34,556 bases of DNA from the NCBI GenBank assembly GCA_004173515.1, contig SECN01000121.1, forward strand, positions 1-34,556. Reading direction: 5' to 3'. Positions 1-8,008 of the stretch are shown here, one piece after another; position 1 is the stretch's first letter; each line of letters starts with the position of its first letter. Source of the DNA: Myxococcaceae bacterium (lineage in GTDB: Bacteria; Myxococcota; Myxococcia; Myxococcales; Myxococcaceae). Both the position numbers and the translations under genes were made by a program. The notes under the pieces were generated by a model that saw only the letters and a program-made list of their open reading frames with translations, did not search any database and had not been told where the DNA came from.

Positions 1-221
1 CGGCCGGACTTCAGCAGGTACACGCGGTCCGACGTGTCGCCGGGGCGGTAGATGGTCGAGTTGTGCGGGAAGGACTCGACCTTGAAGTACCCCTTGAAGT
101 CGATGGCCTCCTGGCCGGGCACCAGCTTGTTCGCCGTCACCATCATCCCGGAGCTCGTCGCCTGCAGGGGCGCCACGACGTTGGAACCGATGGGGCCGAG
201 GGGGCGATTGAAACCGTGCAT
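1..221 (-). CDS. mrpC: MrpC, Crp/Fnr-family developmental regulator (N-terminal part only)
   Basis: The first 73 codons of a minus-strand gene that leaves the window at base 1. The protein begins MHGFNRPLGPIGS and by about residue 55 enters a cyclic-nucleotide-binding-type beta barrel (STIYRPGDTSDRVYLLKSG), typical of Crp/Fnr regulators. The N-terminus matches what I remember of Myxococcus xanthus MrpC, the master regulator of fruiting-body development, and it follows MrpA and MrpB homologues in the known order. The ATG has a good ribosome site (AGGAGA, about 6 bases upstream). In M. xanthus the N-terminal ~25 residues are absent from the form called MrpC2, and Thr21/Thr22 are reported Pkn14 targets; here residue 21 is Ala, 22 is Thr and Met26 is present. 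The DNA-binding helix-turn-helix lies outside the window. Confidence 0.9.
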   Translation of the reverse strand, partial: MHGFNRPLGPIGSNVVAPLQATSSGMMVTANKLVPGQEAIDFKGYFKVESFPHNSTIYRPGDTSDRVYLLKSG

Positions 222-291
222 GGGATTCTCCTGGGAAGCGAAGGAAGCGGAAGGTTGGCTGGCGTGTCTGCTGCGAGCTGACCTTGCTCTT

Positions 292-307
292 TCCAAGAGG
301 CGTGCCA
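292..307 (-). promoter_or_regulatory. sigma-54 promoter of mrpC
   Basis: On the minus strand the bases read TGGCACGCCTCTTGGA. This fits the -24/-12 consensus TGGCACG-N4-TTGCW at every fixed position except the C of the -12 GC. Transcription would start near base 281, leaving a leader of about 60 bases before the mrpC ATG. MrpB, the gene just upstream, is a sigma-54-type activator, so the promoter class fits the context. Confidence 0.75.
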
Positions 308-316
308 TGGGCACTT

Positions 317-340
317 GAACTATTCCCGTGGGAACAGTTC
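317..340. promoter_or_regulatory. promoter-proximal MrpC-type operator (24-bp palindrome)
   Basis: An inverted repeat with 11-base arms, GAACTATTCCC and GGGAACAGTTC around GT, with one mismatched pair. Its core, ACTATT-N8-AACAGT (319-338), has the spacing of the reported MrpC site TGTY-N8-RACA with one mismatch. It lies about 10 bp upstream of the -24 element, where a bound Crp-family protein could block the MrpB/sigma-54 complex. This fits known MrpC negative autoregulation; the assignment is inferred. Confidence 0.65.
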
Positions 341-411
341 CAGGAATGCCGGGTACTTAGCGGTACGCGGCGGTTCCAACCCCCCGACTGTGTCCGAAAC
401 CTGAAACAAAA

Positions 412-439
412 CGTTCAAACAGTCTGATCAATGTGAACG
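412..439. promoter_or_regulatory. candidate upstream activator site (possible MrpB enhancer)
   Basis: Inverted repeat CGTTCA (412-417) / TGAACG (434-439) with a 16-bp spacer, about 130-160 bp upstream of the predicted mrpC start. That is a normal enhancer distance for an NtrC-type activator. The AACGTT core recurs at 441-446. MrpB binding is inferred from position only. Confidence 0.35.
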
Positions 440-461
440 AAACGTTAAAGGCGGCCAGGGG

Positions 462-481
462 ACTGTCCGGCCAGGGACAGT
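462..481. promoter_or_regulatory. distal MrpC-type operator
   Basis: ACTGTC-CGGCCAGG-GACAGT, with perfect 6-base arms and an 8-bp spacer. It matches TGTY-N8-RACA exactly and shares the pattern ACTRTY-N8-RACAGT with the proximal palindrome 143 bp away. It lies one base past the mrpB stop codon, in the mrpB-mrpC intergenic region. Confidence 0.6.
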
Positions 482-482
482 G

Positions 483-1809
<1,327 letters not shown>

Positions 1810-1816
1810 GGGGCTC

Positions 1817-2791
1817 TCAGGAAGCGAACGTCAGCGTGAACACCATCCCCGGTTCGGCGCTTCCCTCGGCCACCACCTCTCCACCCACGCCCGTCATCAC
1901 CCGGCGCAAGGCCGCCAGTGACAGGCCCGCGCCCCGCGCCAGCCGGGAGCCGAACGGGTCGAACAGCGTGCCCTTCTCCTCGGGGGGCAGGGCGGCCGCC
2001 GGGTCGTCCAGGATGAGGCTGACCTGGCCCGGGGCGGCCTGACGCAGGGTCACCTGGACGCGGCCTTCCTCGGGAAGGCCCATGGCGACATTGAGCAGGA
2101 CCTGGGCGAGCACGGGCCTCAACCGGTTGGGATCCACCCGCACGCGGGGCAGGTCCGCCTCTTCCTTCACGTCCACCTCGATGCGGCGCTCGGCGAGTTC
2201 AGGGGCCACCATGGCGGTCGCCTCCTGGACGACCGAGCGCAGCGGGTGGGAGTCCAGGTTCGCGGCGCCCTCCCGGCCGTACTCGGAGAGCAGCCAGAGC
2301 ATGCGCTCCATGGTGCGGATCTCCCGGTTGGCGATGGTGAGCCGCCGCTTGTCCCGGTCCGACAGGCCGGTGTTCCGGGCGAGCGTCTGCACGGCCATCT
2401 TCACGGACGACAGCGGGTTGCGGATCTCATGGCTGAGCGAGGACGACAGCCTTGAAATCTGCACCGGGGGCGCGCCCTCCAGCACGGCGCCCAGGTCGAG
2501 CACGCCACAGGAGGCCTCCTCGCCGTCCAGGCCCAGCACGAGGCGCAGGTAGGTGGCGGGTGGGCCGCCGGGGGAGGTGGAGACGAACTCCACGGCGCGG
2601 CGGTCCTCGCGGGCGCGGGCGTCCAGTTCGCGGGCGCGCTCCTGCGTGACGCCGAGGACCGTGTGCAGCGGGCTGCCGACCAGCGTGGCGGCGGGGCGGC
2701 GCAGCACCGTGGCGCAGTCACCCTCCGCGCGGGTCACCCGGAGTTGGGGAGACCAGGCGAGCTGTGCGGCTTGCAGGAGTTGGGCATTCAT
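1817..2791 (-). CDS. mrpA: MrpA, sensor histidine kinase
   Basis: A 324-residue soluble histidine kinase; no membrane segment is visible. The first ~120 residues look like a PAS-like sensory region. The dimerisation/phosphoacceptor helix carries SLSHEIRNPLSSVKMA, with its His as the phosphorylation site. It is followed by an ATPase region ending GAGLSLAALRRVMTGVGG. The ATPase motifs are degenerate: the expected N-box Asn region reads VLLNVAMGL and the G1 region DDPAAALPPEEKG. This suggests weak kinase activity or a mainly phosphatase role. The ATG at 2791 (MNAQLLQAAQ) is chosen over an upstream in-frame start that would overlap the divergent gene. The identity rests on gene order with MrpB and MrpC. 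In M. xanthus, MrpA/MrpB control mrpC expression. Confidence 0.87.
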   Translation of the reverse strand: MNAQLLQAAQLAWSPQLRVTRAEGDCATVLRRPAATLVGSPLHTVLGVTQERARELDARAREDRRAVEFVSTSPGGPPATYLRLVLGLDGEEASCGVLDLGAVLEGAPPVQISRLSSSLSHEIRNPLSSVKMAVQTLARNTGLSDRDKRRLTIANREIRTMERMLWLLSEYGREGAANLDSHPLRSVVQEATAMVAPELAERRIEVDVKEEADLPRVRVDPNRLRPVLAQVLLNVAMGLPEEGRVQVTLRQAAPGQVSLILDDPAAALPPEEKGTLFDPFGSRLARGAGLSLAALRRVMTGVGGEVVAEGSAEPGMVFTLTFAS

Positions 2792-2834
2792 TGGTGGGCC
2801 TGAAACATACCGGTTAACGTCGCGCGCTGTCCCT

Positions 2835-5720
2835 ATGACCCACACACCACGTCCTCCGAAGAACCTTGTGGCCGCGCTCCTGTTCCTGTCGGGTGCGACG
2901 GCGCTCGTCTACGAACTGGTGTGGTCCAAGTACCTGGGAAACGTCCTCGGTAACAGTGGTCAGGCGCATGCGGTGGTGTTGGCCACCTTCATGGGTGGAC
3001 TCGCGCTGGGGGCATTTGTCTTCGGGCGGACAGCGGACCGGGTGAAGAACCCGCTGGCGCTGTATGGCCTGCTGGAGTTGGGCGTGGGCCTGTATGCGCT
3101 GGCGTTCCCGTACGTGCTGGGCGCGCTGGAGCACGTGTGGTTGTCGGTGGCGCCGCATGTGCCGGAGCACCTGCGGGTGGGGCCCCGGCTGATGGTGTCC
3201 GCGCTGTCGCTGGTGGTGCCCACGCTGCTCATGGGCGGCACGCTGCCGGCGCTGGTGCGCCACTTCGCCGCGAGCCTCGCGGGGGTGCGCAAGGAATTGG
3301 CGCGGCTGTACGCCATCAACAGCCTGGGAGCGGCGGTGGGCGTCTATGTCGCGGGCACGAAGCTGGTGCCGCTCATCGGCCTGTCCGCGTCCGCGACGCT
3401 GGCCGCGGGTCTCAACGTGTTCCTCGCGCTGGCGGCGCTGGCGCTCGCGCGTCAGCACCCGCCCGCGGTGGTGGTGGGGGCGGCGGCGGCCGTGGAGGAC
3501 GTGGCCTACCCGCGGCGGGCGGTGCGCGCCGCGCTCCTGGGCGTGATGCTGTCGGGCTTCACGTCGATGCTGTACCAGGTGACGTGGATCCGCCTGCTGT
3601 CCATCGTGCTGGGGGCGTCCACCTACGCCTTCACCCTCATCCTGACGGCGTTCATCCTGGGTATCGGCCTGGGCAGCTTCTGGCTGATGACGCGCAAGGA
3701 GGGCAGGGATTCGCTGAAGCTGTACGGCTGGACGCAGGTGGGGCTGGTCCTGAGCCTCTGCGTGGCCCTGCCGTTGTACGTGCGGCTGCCGCACCTGTTC
3801 CGCTGGTCGGAGTGGATGCTCACGCGCGCGGTGGAGACGTGGCCGCTGTTCCAGGCCATCACCTTCGCGTTCTGCTGCCTGGTGCTGCTCATCCCCACGT
3901 TCATCATGGGCGCGGCCTTCCCGGCCGCCGCGCGGGTGGCCACGGCGAAGGTGTCCGAGGTGGGGCGCCAGCTGGGCGGCGTGTACCTGTGGAACACGCT
4001 GGGCACCCTCTCCGGCGCCGTGCTGGGCGGCATGGTGCTGATGCCCTTCTGGGGCATGCAGGGCAACTTCGTCGCGGGCGCGGTGGCGAACCTGCTGGCC
4101 GCGGGGCTGGCGTTCGAGGCGAGCGCCCACCGGCCGGAAGGCGACGCCGCGAAGGCAGTGCCGCTGTGGCGGACGCTGGCGCCCGTGGGCGGGGCGGCGG
4201 TGCTGGTGCTGGGGGTGCTGGGCGGGATGTATGGCTGGCCGCAGACGCTGAGCGACATCTCCGCGATCCGCGTGAGCCGCAAGCCCCCGGAGAGCTACGC
4301 GACGCTGGTGGAGAGCACGCGCAAGCGGATCCGCCCCCTATTCTACGCGGATGACACCTTCGCCACGGTGATGGTGGGCGAGGTGCCCAAGGACAACCTG
4401 CGCTTCATGAAGATCAACGGCAAGGTGGACGCCTCCAACGGGGGCGACATCGAGACGCAGGTGGTGGCGGGCCACCTGGGCGCGCTGCTCCAGCCGCACG
4501 AGCCGCGCAACGTGCTGCTGGTGGGGGCCGGGGCGGCCATCACCGCGGGCAGCGTGCTGGCGCACCCGGTGGAGCGCCTGGACATGGTGGAGATCTCCCC
4601 GGCGGTCATCGAAGGGGCGCGCCTGTTCAAGGCGGACAACCGCAACGCGGTGGATGATCCGCGCACGCACGTCCACATCGATGATGCGAAGACGTTCATG
4701 GCGCTGGCGCCCATCAAGTACGACCTCATCGTCAGCGTGCCCTCCAACCCGTGGGTGGCGGGCGTGTCCGGCCTCTTCACGCGCGACTTCTTCCAACTGG
4801 TGGACAAGCACCTGGCCGACGACGGCGTGCTGGTGCAGTGGATCCACACGTATGAGAGCAACCGCGAGCTGGTGCGGCTGGTGATACGCACGCTGCGCGA
4901 CACCTTCCCCCACGCCACCACGTGGCTGGGGCCGGAGGACCTGGTCCTGGTGGCCAGCCGCAAGCCCCTGTCCTTCGACGCCGCTTCGGTGGCCGCGCGC
5001 ATGGCCCGACCGGAGGTGAAGGCGGACCTGGAGCGGGTGGACATCAAGGACCTGTTCGGGCTGCTGTCCAAGCAGGTGCACAGCGACGAGGGACAGAAGG
5101 CGTTCGCGGGGGAGGGGCCCCTCAACACGGACGACCACAACCTGCTGGAGTACGCCTCGCCGGTGGCCTTCTTCCTGTCGCAGACGGATGTGCGGGTGAA
5201 GGACGAGCGCCGGGCGCCGGACTCGGGCCCCGGGCTGCTGCTGCACGACTACGTGCGCGAGCACCCGCCCACGGCCGAGCAGGCCGCGTGGCTGTACCGC
5301 AACATCGAGCGCTACCACGCGGAGAGGGATCCGCTGGTGCGCGGCGTGGCGACGCTGTGGCGGAAGCTGGCGCCGGAGGATCCGGCCTCCGCGCTCGCGC
5401 TGGGCAAGACACTGGTGGCGCAGGGCGAGTTGAGCGTGGCGGCCACGTTGCTGGAGCCGGAGGTGGCGAAGGGAGGCCGTTCGCCGGAGCTGACGACGGC
5501 CTACCTGAAGCTGGCGTCGGCCCAGGCCTGGGCGGCCCGGACGGTGTGGACGCCCCGGAGCGACGACGTCGCCGTCGCGCTGGCCCGGGAGGTGGTGCCC
5601 CGCCACCCGGAGGATGCGAAGCTCCAGGCGGCCTACAAGGAGTTCTGCGAGGCGATGCCTCCTTCGGCGTGTGATCCGAAGGCCTCGCCGGTGCCGACCG
5701 CGGCCCCCGGAGGGCCGTGA
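2835..5720 (+). CDS. Fused polytopic membrane / spermidine-synthase-like protein
   Basis: A 961-residue protein. Residues 1-~480 form about a dozen hydrophobic segments (the first is LVAALLFLSGATALVYELVW) in two similar halves; the motifs TALVYELVW and TSMLYQVTWIRLL open each half. Residues ~500-700 are a Rossmann methyltransferase-like domain of the spermidine synthase type: VLLVGAGAAITAG, then DMVEISP and DDAKTF. Residues ~700-961 are helical and TPR-like. In true spermidine synthases a DxxDP motif supplies the catalytic Asp; here the site reads SVPSNPWVAG, so polyamine synthesis is doubtful. Fusions of this kind are common in myxobacteria and their function is unknown. The ATG at 2835 is only 43 bp from the divergent mrpA start. 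No ribosome site is obvious. Confidence 0.88.
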   Translation: MTHTPRPPKNLVAALLFLSGATALVYELVWSKYLGNVLGNSGQAHAVVLATFMGGLALGAFVFGRTADRVKNPLALYGLLELGVGLYALAFPYVLGALEHVWLSVAPHVPEHLRVGPRLMVSALSLVVPTLLMGGTLPALVRHFAASLAGVRKELARLYAINSLGAAVGVYVAGTKLVPLIGLSASATLAAGLNVFLALAALALARQHPPAVVVGAAAAVEDVAYPRRAVRAALLGVMLSGFTSMLYQVTWIRLLSIVLGASTYAFTLILTAFILGIGLGSFWLMTRKEGRDSLKLYGWTQVGLVLSLCVALPLYVRLPHLFRWSEWMLTRAVETWPLFQAITFAFCCLVLLIPTFIMGAAFPAAARVATAKVSEVGRQLGGVYLWNTLGTLSGAVLGGMVLMPFWGMQGNFVAGAVANLLAAGLAFEASAHRPEGDAAKAVPLWRTLAPVGGAAVLVLGVLGGMYGWPQTLSDISAIRVSRKPPESYATLVESTRKRIRPLFYADDTFATVMVGEVPKDNLRFMKINGKVDASNGGDIETQVVAGHLGALLQPHEPRNVLLVGAGAAITAGSVLAHPVERLDMVEISPAVIEGARLFKADNRNAVDDPRTHVHIDDAKTFMALAPIKYDLIVSVPSNPWVAGVSGLFTRDFFQLVDKHLADDGVLVQWIHTYESNRELVRLVIRTLRDTFPHATTWLGPEDLVLVASRKPLSFDAASVAARMARPEVKADLERVDIKDLFGLLSKQVHSDEGQKAFAGEGPLNTDDHNLLEYASPVAFFLSQTDVRVKDERRAPDSGPGLLLHDYVREHPPTAEQAAWLYRNIERYHAERDPLVRGVATLWRKLAPEDPASALALGKTLVAQGELSVAATLLEPEVAKGGRSPELTTAYLKLASAQAWAARTVWTPRSDDVAVALAREVVPRHPEDAKLQAAYKEFCEAMPPSACDPKASPVPTAAPGGP

Positions 5721-5835
5721 AACACCGTTGTTTTGGCCTTGAGTGGGTCCAGGTGGCTGGAATCACTGGATCCACCCCCCCATCCTCCCGATGACGGATG
5801 GAGGTGCGGGTGGGATCGTTCTACTGTCCGTTTCG

Positions 5836-5861
5836 ACCCTGACGTTCGCAGGGTGAGTTTT
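5836..5861 (+). terminator. hairpin with T-tract upstream of the pilin gene
   Basis: ACCCTG-acgttcg-CAGGGT (5836-5854) followed by GAG and TTTTT. This has the shape of a small rho-independent terminator. It lies 116 bp past the stop of the membrane fusion gene and 30 bp before the pilin ATG. It could instead be a leader hairpin of the pilin mRNA. Confidence 0.4.
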
Positions 5862-5890
5862 TCACCGCTGCAAGACCCCTGGAGACCCCC

Positions 5891-6157
5891 ATGAACACGC
5901 TCGCGAAGAAGCAGAAGATCCAGCTCCGTAAGTCCCGTGGTCAGGGCATGACCGAGTACATCATCATCGTCGCCCTGATCGCCATCGCGGCCATCGGCGT
6001 CATCACGCTGTTCGGTGACAACATCCGCAAGCTGTTCGGCGCGTCCGCCGCGGCCCTCGCGGGTAACGACGGGGTCGAGAACGACGGCCAGACGGCGACG
6101 GACGACCTGAAGAAGAAGACGATGAAGAACTTCGGTCAGAACAACACCTACAACTGA
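5891..6157 (+). CDS. Flp-type (type IVb / class III signal) pilin-like protein
   Basis: An 88-residue protein with a basic leader (MNTLAKKQKIQLRKSRG), then QGMTEYIIIVALIAIAAIG. Cleavage after Gly17 would leave Gln at +1 and the Glu-Tyr pair at +5/+6, the signature of Flp/TadE-like and class III signal-peptide pilins. Residues 24-41 are one hydrophobic helix; the remaining ~45 residues are short, polar and Asn/Asp-rich. A prepilin peptidase elsewhere would be needed. No Tad secretion genes lie nearby, so this is an orphan pilin, transcribed alone to judge from the strong terminator after it. Ribosome site CTGGAG lies 9 bases before the ATG. Its role in adhesion or secretion is inferred from the family. 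Confidence 0.85.
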   Translation: MNTLAKKQKIQLRKSRGQGMTEYIIIVALIAIAAIGVITLFGDNIRKLFGASAAALAGNDGVENDGQTATDDLKKKTMKNFGQNNTYN

Positions 6158-6218
6158 GCCGCGTCTGGCTCCGCTGGGAGGGCTTCGGTCCACCTCGCGT
6201 CGTCAGGTTCTTCTCGTG

Positions 6219-6262
6219 AATGGCAGGTCCCTCCGCTTGGAAGGGCCTGCCATTTTCATTTT
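6219..6262 (+). terminator. strong rho-independent terminator after the pilin gene
   Basis: AATGGCAGG pairs with CCTGCCATT, and inside it CCCTCC pairs imperfectly with GGAAGGG. The ~16-bp stem is followed by TTTTCATTTT. It would end the pilin transcript about 60 bases past its stop and is the clearest intrinsic terminator in the window. Confidence 0.85.
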
Positions 6263-6303
6263 CGCGGCGGTGGGCAGGCCGGGCGCCCGGAGGCCCAGGG
6301 GCC

Positions 6304-7503
6304 CTACCGCGCTGCGGACGCGGGCCGCGGGGCGCCGCTGGAGAGCCCCAGGCGGCGCAGCATCACCTGGCGGATGGAGGGGATGCGGAAGCGGAAGATG
6401 AAGGCATCCGCGTAGTAGTGGGCGAGCACCACCGCGAAGCTCAGGCACGTCAGGCCGCGAAGCAGGGGATGCGACAGCGCGCCGATGCCGATGCTGAGCG
6501 AGCCCTTCACGGGCCCATCCACCAGGAATCCGTGCACGGCGCCCAGCGCGGCCAGCGGCAGCATGCACAGGAGCATGGCGGGCCAGATGAACGCGCGGCG
6601 CAGGCGCGGGGGGTCGCCTTCGCGCGGCTCCAGCAGGCGCGCGCTGATCATGTAGTACTCCAGCCCGTGCATGCCCGGCAGCATCACGTAGCCCCACTCG
6701 GGGGCCACGAGCGCCAGGCCCGTCGCCGTCGCCATGCCCAGCAGGTAGAGCACCTTGGGGCCGCTGGCGGTGCCGGCGCGCAGCACGGAGCGGAACAGCA
6801 GCAGGAAGTAGCCCAGCCATAGTGCGATGAGCACGGGCAGCATCTGCCACGGCAGCACGCGGCCCTGACCCACGTCCAGGTAGGCGGTGGCGTCGGGCGC
6901 GGCGGACTCGGCGACGAAGAAGGTGCGGACCAGCAGGATGGAGAGCAGCAGCGGGACGTAGAGCTGCTGGAGCTTTCGCTCGAGCGCGGACGGCGGGGAG
7001 AGCCCCTCCTGTCCGCCGCGCAGGCCGTGCAGCGACCACAGGCCCCGGTGTTGGGACAGGGAGTGATGCATGCCGAAGACGTTGAAGATGACGGCCACGG
7101 CGAAGGTGTGGATGGCGCGGTCGGCGTAGAAGGTGAAGAAGAACCCCGCGCCCACCGCGAGCATGGCGAGGGTGCCCGCGAGGATGTTCAGGGGCTGGCG
7201 GGGGGCGGCGGTGAGCACGTCCCGGTGCACGCCGAAGAGCAGGAACGTGAGCGCCACGTGGGTGGCGTTGCCGAGGATGTTCTGGGCGGTCCAGGCCATC
7301 AGCCGGTGGGCGCCGTCCACGGACGCGGGGGCCAGCAGCGTGCTGGCTGCGGCGGCGCAGAGGGCGAGGGCCAGGGGGATGGCGAGGATGGCCAGGTCGG
7401 CCCCGGGAGAGAACAGCCACAGGTGGCGGAAGCGCAGCGAGCCGGGCACGGCCTGCGTATCCTGCTCGGGGGAGGTGGCGACTCCGGGGCTGAGCGGTGT
7501 CAT
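6304..7503 (-). CDS. Polytopic membrane protein with conserved-looking histidines, function unknown
   Basis: A 399-residue protein with about nine to ten hydrophobic segments after a short polar N-terminus. Histidines sit beside or inside the segments: NATHVALTFLLFGVHRD (H82, H93), FGMHHSLSQHRG (H146, H147, H152), PGMHGLEYYMISARLL near residue 270 and AHYYADAFIFRFRIP near 360. Such spacing suggests a membrane metalloprotein or haem/di-iron site, as in desaturase-like or carotenoid-cleaving membrane enzymes, but I do not recognise a named family. The ATG at 7503 gives MTPLSPGVATSPEQ. The gene is alone, convergent with the pilin gene. The functional idea is inference only. Confidence 0.75.
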   Translation of the reverse strand: MTPLSPGVATSPEQDTQAVPGSLRFRHLWLFSPGADLAILAIPLALALCAAAASTLLAPASVDGAHRLMAWTAQNILGNATHVALTFLLFGVHRDVLTAAPRQPLNILAGTLAMLAVGAGFFFTFYADRAIHTFAVAVIFNVFGMHHSLSQHRGLWSLHGLRGGQEGLSPPSALERKLQQLYVPLLLSILLVRTFFVAESAAPDATAYLDVGQGRVLPWQMLPVLIALWLGYFLLLFRSVLRAGTASGPKVLYLLGMATATGLALVAPEWGYVMLPGMHGLEYYMISARLLEPREGDPPRLRRAFIWPAMLLCMLPLAALGAVHGFLVDGPVKGSLSIGIGALSHPLLRGLTCLSFAVVLAHYYADAFIFRFRIPSIRQVMLRRLGLSSGAPRPASAAR

Positions 7504-8008
7504 GGCGCCGGGAGTATAGCGGGGCTCAGGGGTCTCCAGAACCCGGAGAGGCCCCGGCTACCCTGCCCGCTGGCCTGGCGGGGGGCAGGGACTGGGCCAG
7601 GAGTGCATGGTCTTGCGGCCGGGTCCGGAGCCTCCGGTGTGTCGGGAGTTCTGGGACGGATGGGGACCGGGATGCGCGCTGTCCAAGAGAGGGTCTGGCC
7701 CCCTTCTTCGTATGGACTGCCTGGGCTGCTCGTCCTGTCTTGATTGCGTTTGAGGGAAGCCGTGCTGAAAGCGTAGTCAGTCACGAGCCGGTTCCGAGTG
7801 TCGTGCTTGACGGAGGCCGCCCGGAATGGACCGTCAAGTGGGTGGCGCTGCGGGTGTGATGAAGCGCGGCCCTGATGCGTCGTGGAAGTGTTCGCCCCTG
7901 CTCGATCAGGCCCTGCCGCCCGAGGCTCCCCGAGTCCCCGCGCCACCCGGGCCTACTCCCCGGGAGGGACAAGGTTCTTCCTGGACCCGGCCCCGTGCTA
8001 AAACGGGG
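7504..8008. other. 505-bp intergenic region between divergent genes
   Basis: Separates the minus-strand membrane protein from the plus-strand amidohydrolase. Reading frames here are open on both strands but are Pro/Arg/Gly-rich, show no family motif and lack ribosome sites, so I regard them as non-coding. The clearest structure is the inverted repeat at 7806-7838. Both promoters must lie here. Confidence 0.6.
7806..7838. repeat. inverted repeat CTTGACGG / CCGTCAAG
   Basis: Perfect 8-base arms (7806-7813 and 7831-7838) with a 17-base spacer, about 170 bp upstream of the amidohydrolase start. It could be an operator or a leader hairpin. No T-tract follows it. Confidence 0.4.

Noticed and set aside
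2814..4130. 438-codon open frame on the minus strand
   Set aside because: It is an antisense shadow of the membrane fusion gene, rich in His/Gln/Arg, with no domain content.
7500..7946. 148-codon minus-strand frame in the 505-bp gap
   Set aside because: Pro/Arg/Ser-rich, no ribosome site, no family resemblance.
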